Assembly (NCBI GenBank): GCA_013151645.1
Contig: JAADHU010000079.1
Coordinates: 1 to 44,112 of the forward strand
Direction of reading: 5' to 3'
DNA length: 44,112 bases
From: Gammaproteobacteria bacterium
Lineage (GTDB): Bacteria > Pseudomonadota > Gammaproteobacteria > Steroidobacterales > Woeseiaceae
The notes beneath the pieces were generated by a model that was given only the letters and a program-made list of their open reading frames with translations, was not told the DNA's origin and made no database searches. Shown one piece after another: positions 41,232 to 44,112 of this stretch. The first letter of the stretch is position 1, and every line of letters begins with the position of its first letter. The translations under genes were made by a program, and so were the position numbers.

Positions 41232-42934
41232 CGGTTTTCAATAAGGCGTGATTCACCGCGGTTTCTCGGGTCAGAGGCGGCCTCGATCGTTACACCGTCG
41301 TCATAGATAACCTGAACATCGCCAAAGTCGAACGGACTCATCGTTCGATAACCACGATCGCCGAGTGCGGAAAGCGTTTCCTCCGGCAATGGCCGGCTCG
41401 GGCCGAGAAAAATCAAATCCGGCGGCAGAAGCTGATGATGGAATCGGGCGGCATCGGTCGCCTCGAGAGGCGTCATGCCGAAATCGAGAATGTTCAGGAT
41501 CGTTTGAAAAACGGAGGTGAAAATAGTCGACCCACCCGGTGTGCCAATGACCATGGCGACTTTGTCATCCTTCAACAGAATCGTCGGGGTCATGGATGAC
41601 AACATGCGCTTGCCCGGCTGTATTTCGTTGGCCTTGCTGCCGACGACGCCGAATACGTTAGGCACTCCGGCTTTCACGCTGAAATCGTCCATTTCATCGT
41701 TGAGCAAAAATCCTGCACCTTCGACAATGACTCCGCTGCCAAAACCGAGGTTGAGCGTGTAGGTATTCGATATCGCGTTACCCCATTTGTCGAGAATAGA
41801 ATAGTGCGTCGTATCGTGTGTCTCGAGACCCGTGCCGGCCCCGACATCCATTGAAATGGATTCCGGATCGATTTCCTGTGCCCGTAGTTTGATGTAATCG
41901 TCGTCGAGCAGTTCCTCGATGCGACTGTCGATAAAATCCGGGTCGCCAAGAAATTCGGCACGATCGGCAAAAACGCGTTTTTCGATTTCCGCCACGAGAT
42001 GAATGTACTGAGCGGAATTGTGCTCCACGTCCTCGAAGTAGTGATTGATATAGTCGCGAATTTTCAGGAGCTGGATCAATGCGAAACCGCCGGAACTTGG
42101 CAACGGTGCGGACAGAACCTCGAATTCCCGCCAATTCGCGCGCAGTGGCTCACGCCAGACTGCTTCGTAGGCGGCCAGGTCCTGCAGCGTGATCAGGCCG
42201 TCACCGCGCTCCATCTCGGCGACGATCAGTTCCGCGGTCTGGCCCCGATAGAATTCGTCCATACCATTGTCGGCGATTCGTTTTAACGTTTCCGCAAGCT
42301 CGGGCTGTTTGTACATTTCGCCTGTGTGCATGGCACCGAAATAGTCGGCGAAATTCGTTTTCCCCGCGTACATCTCGAGACGGGACAGCATGCCGCCGCC
42401 CAGTTTCTCCGGTACTTCGAAGCCTTCTTCCGCGATACGAATGGCCGGGGCGAGTAGTTGACTCCACGGCAACGTTCCGTAACGTTGATGTGCTTGCCAG
42501 AAACCGGCGACCGTCCCGGGCACACCGACAGACAGGTGGCCCACCAGGCTTGCTTGCTTGATGACATCGCCGTTTTCATCCAGGTACATGTCACGGTCCG
42601 CCGCCGCCGGCGCTTTTTCCCGATAGTCGATGAAGGCATCTTCGCCATTCATGTGGATCAGCATAAAGCCACCGCCACCGATGTTGCCGGCCTCGGGAAA
42701 ACTGACGGCGAGCGCGAATCCAGCGGCGATGCCGGCGTCTACCGCATTGCCACCTGCACGCAGAATATCTTCGCTCACCTGCGCACCGTATTTGTCGGGC
42801 ATCGCTACCGCGGCGGTGTGATATGCGGCTGATTCTTCGACCGAGGCAGTTGCCTGCGGTTCCGGCGGGGCGCAAGCGACCAGCAGGTAAGAGAACGCCA
42901 GCAGTAACGGGATTATGGGATATCGACGCAGCAT
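41228..42934 (-). CDS. ggt: gamma-glutamyltransferase, lipoprotein
   Basis: 568-aa Ntn-hydrolase of the gamma-glutamyltranspeptidase family. Signal with lipobox LVAC (Cys21) predicts a lipid-anchored periplasmic enzyme. The self-cleavage and nucleophile site is HDTTHYSILD, with the candidate Thr375 as first residue of the small subunit. YTLNLGFGSGVIVEGAGFLL, NDEMDDFS and the late substrate loop GTPGGSTIFTSV are also family features. It cleaves gamma-glutamyl bonds of glutathione and gamma-glutamyl peptides, releasing glutamate. It lies 30 bases after the MBL-fold gene on the same strand, so they are probably cotranscribed, and its stop overlaps that of the convergent YfcC-type gene. Confidence 0.93.
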   Translation of the reverse strand: MLRRYPIIPLLLAFSYLLVACAPPEPQATASVEESAAYHTAAVAMPDKYGAQVSEDILRAGGNAVDAGIAAGFALAVSFPEAGNIGGGGFMLIHMNGEDAFIDYREKAPAAADRDMYLDENGDVIKQASLVGHLSVGVPGTVAGFWQAHQRYGTLPWSQLLAPAIRIAEEGFEVPEKLGGGMLSRLEMYAGKTNFADYFGAMHTGEMYKQPELAETLKRIADNGMDEFYRGQTAELIVAEMERGDGLITLQDLAAYEAVWREPLRANWREFEVLSAPLPSSGGFALIQLLKIRDYINHYFEDVEHNSAQYIHLVAEIEKRVFADRAEFLGDPDFIDSRIEELLDDDYIKLRAQEIDPESISMDVGAGTGLETHDTTHYSILDKWGNAISNTYTLNLGFGSGVIVEGAGFLLNDEMDDFSVKAGVPNVFGVVGSKANEIQPGKRMLSSMTPTILLKDDKVAMVIGTPGGSTIFTSVFQTILNILDFGMTPLEATDAARFHHQLLPPDLIFLGPSRPLPEETLSALGDRGYRTMSPFDFGDVQVIYDDGVTIEAASDPRNRGESRLIENR

Positions 42935-42964
42935 TGTTTGTTCCAGGGTCGTGGTTATCGATGC

Positions 42965-44011
42965 CTACGGACTGGATTGATACCAGTGCACGCCTGCATC
43001 GTCCGAATATCGTTCTATTCTTCCGGCTTGCATTAAATAGTTCAGGTGCGCGATCGATTCGCCGGTCGCCATAATCAGGTTGCCTGAGCGAATTTCCGCT
43101 TTAAACAGTACGGAAAAGGTGTCAACAGCACGTCGCGGTTCGCGACAATGTTTTGCGAGTGCGTCGAGACACGCCTCATGCTCATTCGCGAGTTGATCGA
43201 GTCTCGCGTGCGCACCATAAAACGGCTTGCCGTGGGCGGGCAGGACCAGCACGTCCTTTGGAATCCGATCCTTCAGATAACCGAGTGATGCCATCCATTC
43301 CGCCAGCGGGTTGGCGACCGGTTCTGTCGGGAAGACGCTGACGTTCGACGAGATTCGAGGTAGCAACTGATCGCCGGCGATCAGCACATTGTTCTTGGCC
43401 GAATAGAGGCAGGCATGCTCGGGCGAGTGCCCGCGCCCGACGACGACGTTCCAGGTCTGTCCGCCGATGTCGACGTCGTCACCGTCCTGTAGTCGTATGA
43501 ATGAATCGGGGAGCGGCGACACAAAGCGACCGAACAGGCCAAACATCTCCTGGTAGCGAACCATTGCTTCCGGCGGAAATCCGGCGGCGTGATAAAAATC
43601 GATTCCGGCCTGCGGTGTTTCGCGCCCTGTGTCGGCCGTCAGAATTCGACACAGCAGGTATTCTTCGCGGCTCATCCATAGATCGGCATCGAGTTCGTCG
43701 CAAAGCCAGCCGGCGCATCCGGCATGATCCGGATGCATGTGAGTCACGAATACCCGTTCAACCGGCGCCTGGTGCATGACCTCCGAGAAAATCCGCTGCC
43801 ATACGGCGCGACTCTCATCGCTATTGACACCGGTATCAACGATGTCCCATCCATCCGTCGATTCGAGCAGCCACAAGTTGATATGGCTCAGGGCGAACGG
43901 CAGCGGCATACGCAGCCAGTGGATGCCGGGGGCCACCGGCAACGTCGCGCCCTTGTCGGGTGTGTCTTCCAGCGCGTACTGGATCGGGTCTTTGACTATT
44001 GCGTGCTGCAT
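42965..44011 (-). CDS. MBL-fold metallo-hydrolase (cytoplasmic)
   Basis: 348-aa metallo-beta-lactamase-fold enzyme without signal peptide. Zinc ligands: THMHPDHAG (HxHxDH), GHSPEHA (His), AGDQLLP (bridging Asp) and LPAHGKPF (His). The C-terminal 80 residues are helical, ending in a small winged-helix-like part (ESIAHLNYLMQAGRIERY), as in hydroxyacylglutathione-hydrolase-like and LACTB2-type proteins. The start ATG 44011 has only GAAGATG upstream. It precedes the gamma-glutamyltransferase gene by 30 bases, so a thiol or glutathione-related thioester role is worth considering (inference). Confidence 0.87.
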   Translation of the reverse strand: MQHAIVKDPIQYALEDTPDKGATLPVAPGIHWLRMPLPFALSHINLWLLESTDGWDIVDTGVNSDESRAVWQRIFSEVMHQAPVERVFVTHMHPDHAGCAGWLCDELDADLWMSREEYLLCRILTADTGRETPQAGIDFYHAAGFPPEAMVRYQEMFGLFGRFVSPLPDSFIRLQDGDDVDIGGQTWNVVVGRGHSPEHACLYSAKNNVLIAGDQLLPRISSNVSVFPTEPVANPLAEWMASLGYLKDRIPKDVLVLPAHGKPFYGAHARLDQLANEHEACLDALAKHCREPRRAVDTFSVLFKAEIRSGNLIMATGESIAHLNYLMQAGRIERYSDDAGVHWYQSSP

Positions 44012-44069
44012 AGCCGCATCTTCGCATGGCAGGCGGGCTGACAGGAAGCTATTGCTGGTCGGGGTTAGA

Positions 44070-44095
44070 GGTCACGTGTCAGGTCACGCTACAGG
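44070..44095. repeat. possible degenerate REP half-element
   Basis: GGTCACGTGTCAGGTCACGC at 44070-44089 resembles the right arm of the 33598-33661 REP element (GGTCGCGCCTCAGGTGACGC) with five substitutions. It lies upstream of the MBL-fold gene at the window edge; no matching second arm is visible before the sequence ends. Confidence 0.3.
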
Positions 44096-44112
44096 AGTGC
44101 CAATAGAATAAT

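Overview
The window looks like a chromosome segment of a free-living, probably marine or sediment, gammaproteobacterium. The evidence is the moderately high GC, Shine-Dalgarno-led genes, many lipobox lipoproteins, an outer-membrane DUF5916 barrel, a UrcA-family protein, a YceH-family protein and REP-like palindromes between genes. Placement near Woeseiaceae/Steroidobacterales is an inference from gene content only. There is no rRNA, intact tRNA, CRISPR array, phage structural gene or replication origin.

Layout. 1-1439: a REP-like palindrome, an exported metallo-beta-lactamase-fold hydrolase (-) and a small CxxC/CxxH protein (+). 1500-9373: a co-directional run on + of an exported nuclease lipoprotein, an isopenicillin-N-synthase-type 2OG-Fe(II) oxygenase, a D-aminoacylase-type lipoprotein, an M23-fold protein without an export signal, a sodium:solute symporter and a thioredoxin-reductase-like ferredoxin-NADP reductase. 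It ends at a strong hairpin. 9441-17908: a UrcA protein, an orphan VasI/TagO-like exported protein, an alpha/beta hydrolase, an arginase-fold protein with an altered metal site, an AbgB-like M20 lipoprotein, a large M28 peptidase and an NHL-repeat protein. 17909-19736 is a mobile-DNA graveyard: an IS3-type end with 16 codons of OrfA, a ParD/ParE pair whose toxin is frameshifted by an 8-bp tandem duplication, an N-terminally truncated DDE transposase and a tRNA 3'-half remnant.

19732-22288 holds a small conserved protein, a TPR lipoprotein and an exported unknown (-). 22428-26357 is a tight four-gene catabolic operon (+): class III aminotransferase, BKACE/DUF849 enzyme, Asp/Glu-type racemase and a cysteate-sulfo-lyase/D-cysteine-desulfhydrase-like PLP enzyme. 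I regard it as the best candidate for an undescribed pathway. 26494-33588 holds a DUF5916 outer-membrane protein, a P1 (DmpA-type) aminopeptidase, an exported amidohydrolase, an NSS transporter and a YceH protein, closed by a 24/25-bp REP inverted pair. 33673-39623 holds an aldehyde dehydrogenase coupled to an acetolactate-synthase-like ThDP enzyme, an acyltransferase, an OPA-type MFS transporter and a secreted protein made of basic 11-residue repeats. 39801-44011 holds a YfcC-type transporter, a gamma-glutamyltransferase and a second MBL-fold hydrolase.

Taken together, the segment is rich in exported enzymes that open peptides and N-acyl or gamma-glutamyl bonds (M20, M28, P1, GGT, D-aminoacylase, amidohydrolase), in sodium-coupled or carboxylate/amino-acid-type transporters (SSF, NSS, YfcC), and in cytoplasmic amino-acid breakdown enzymes. 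This fits scavenging of proteinaceous or cell-wall detritus. That reading is inferred from family assignments made by eye; no database search was run.
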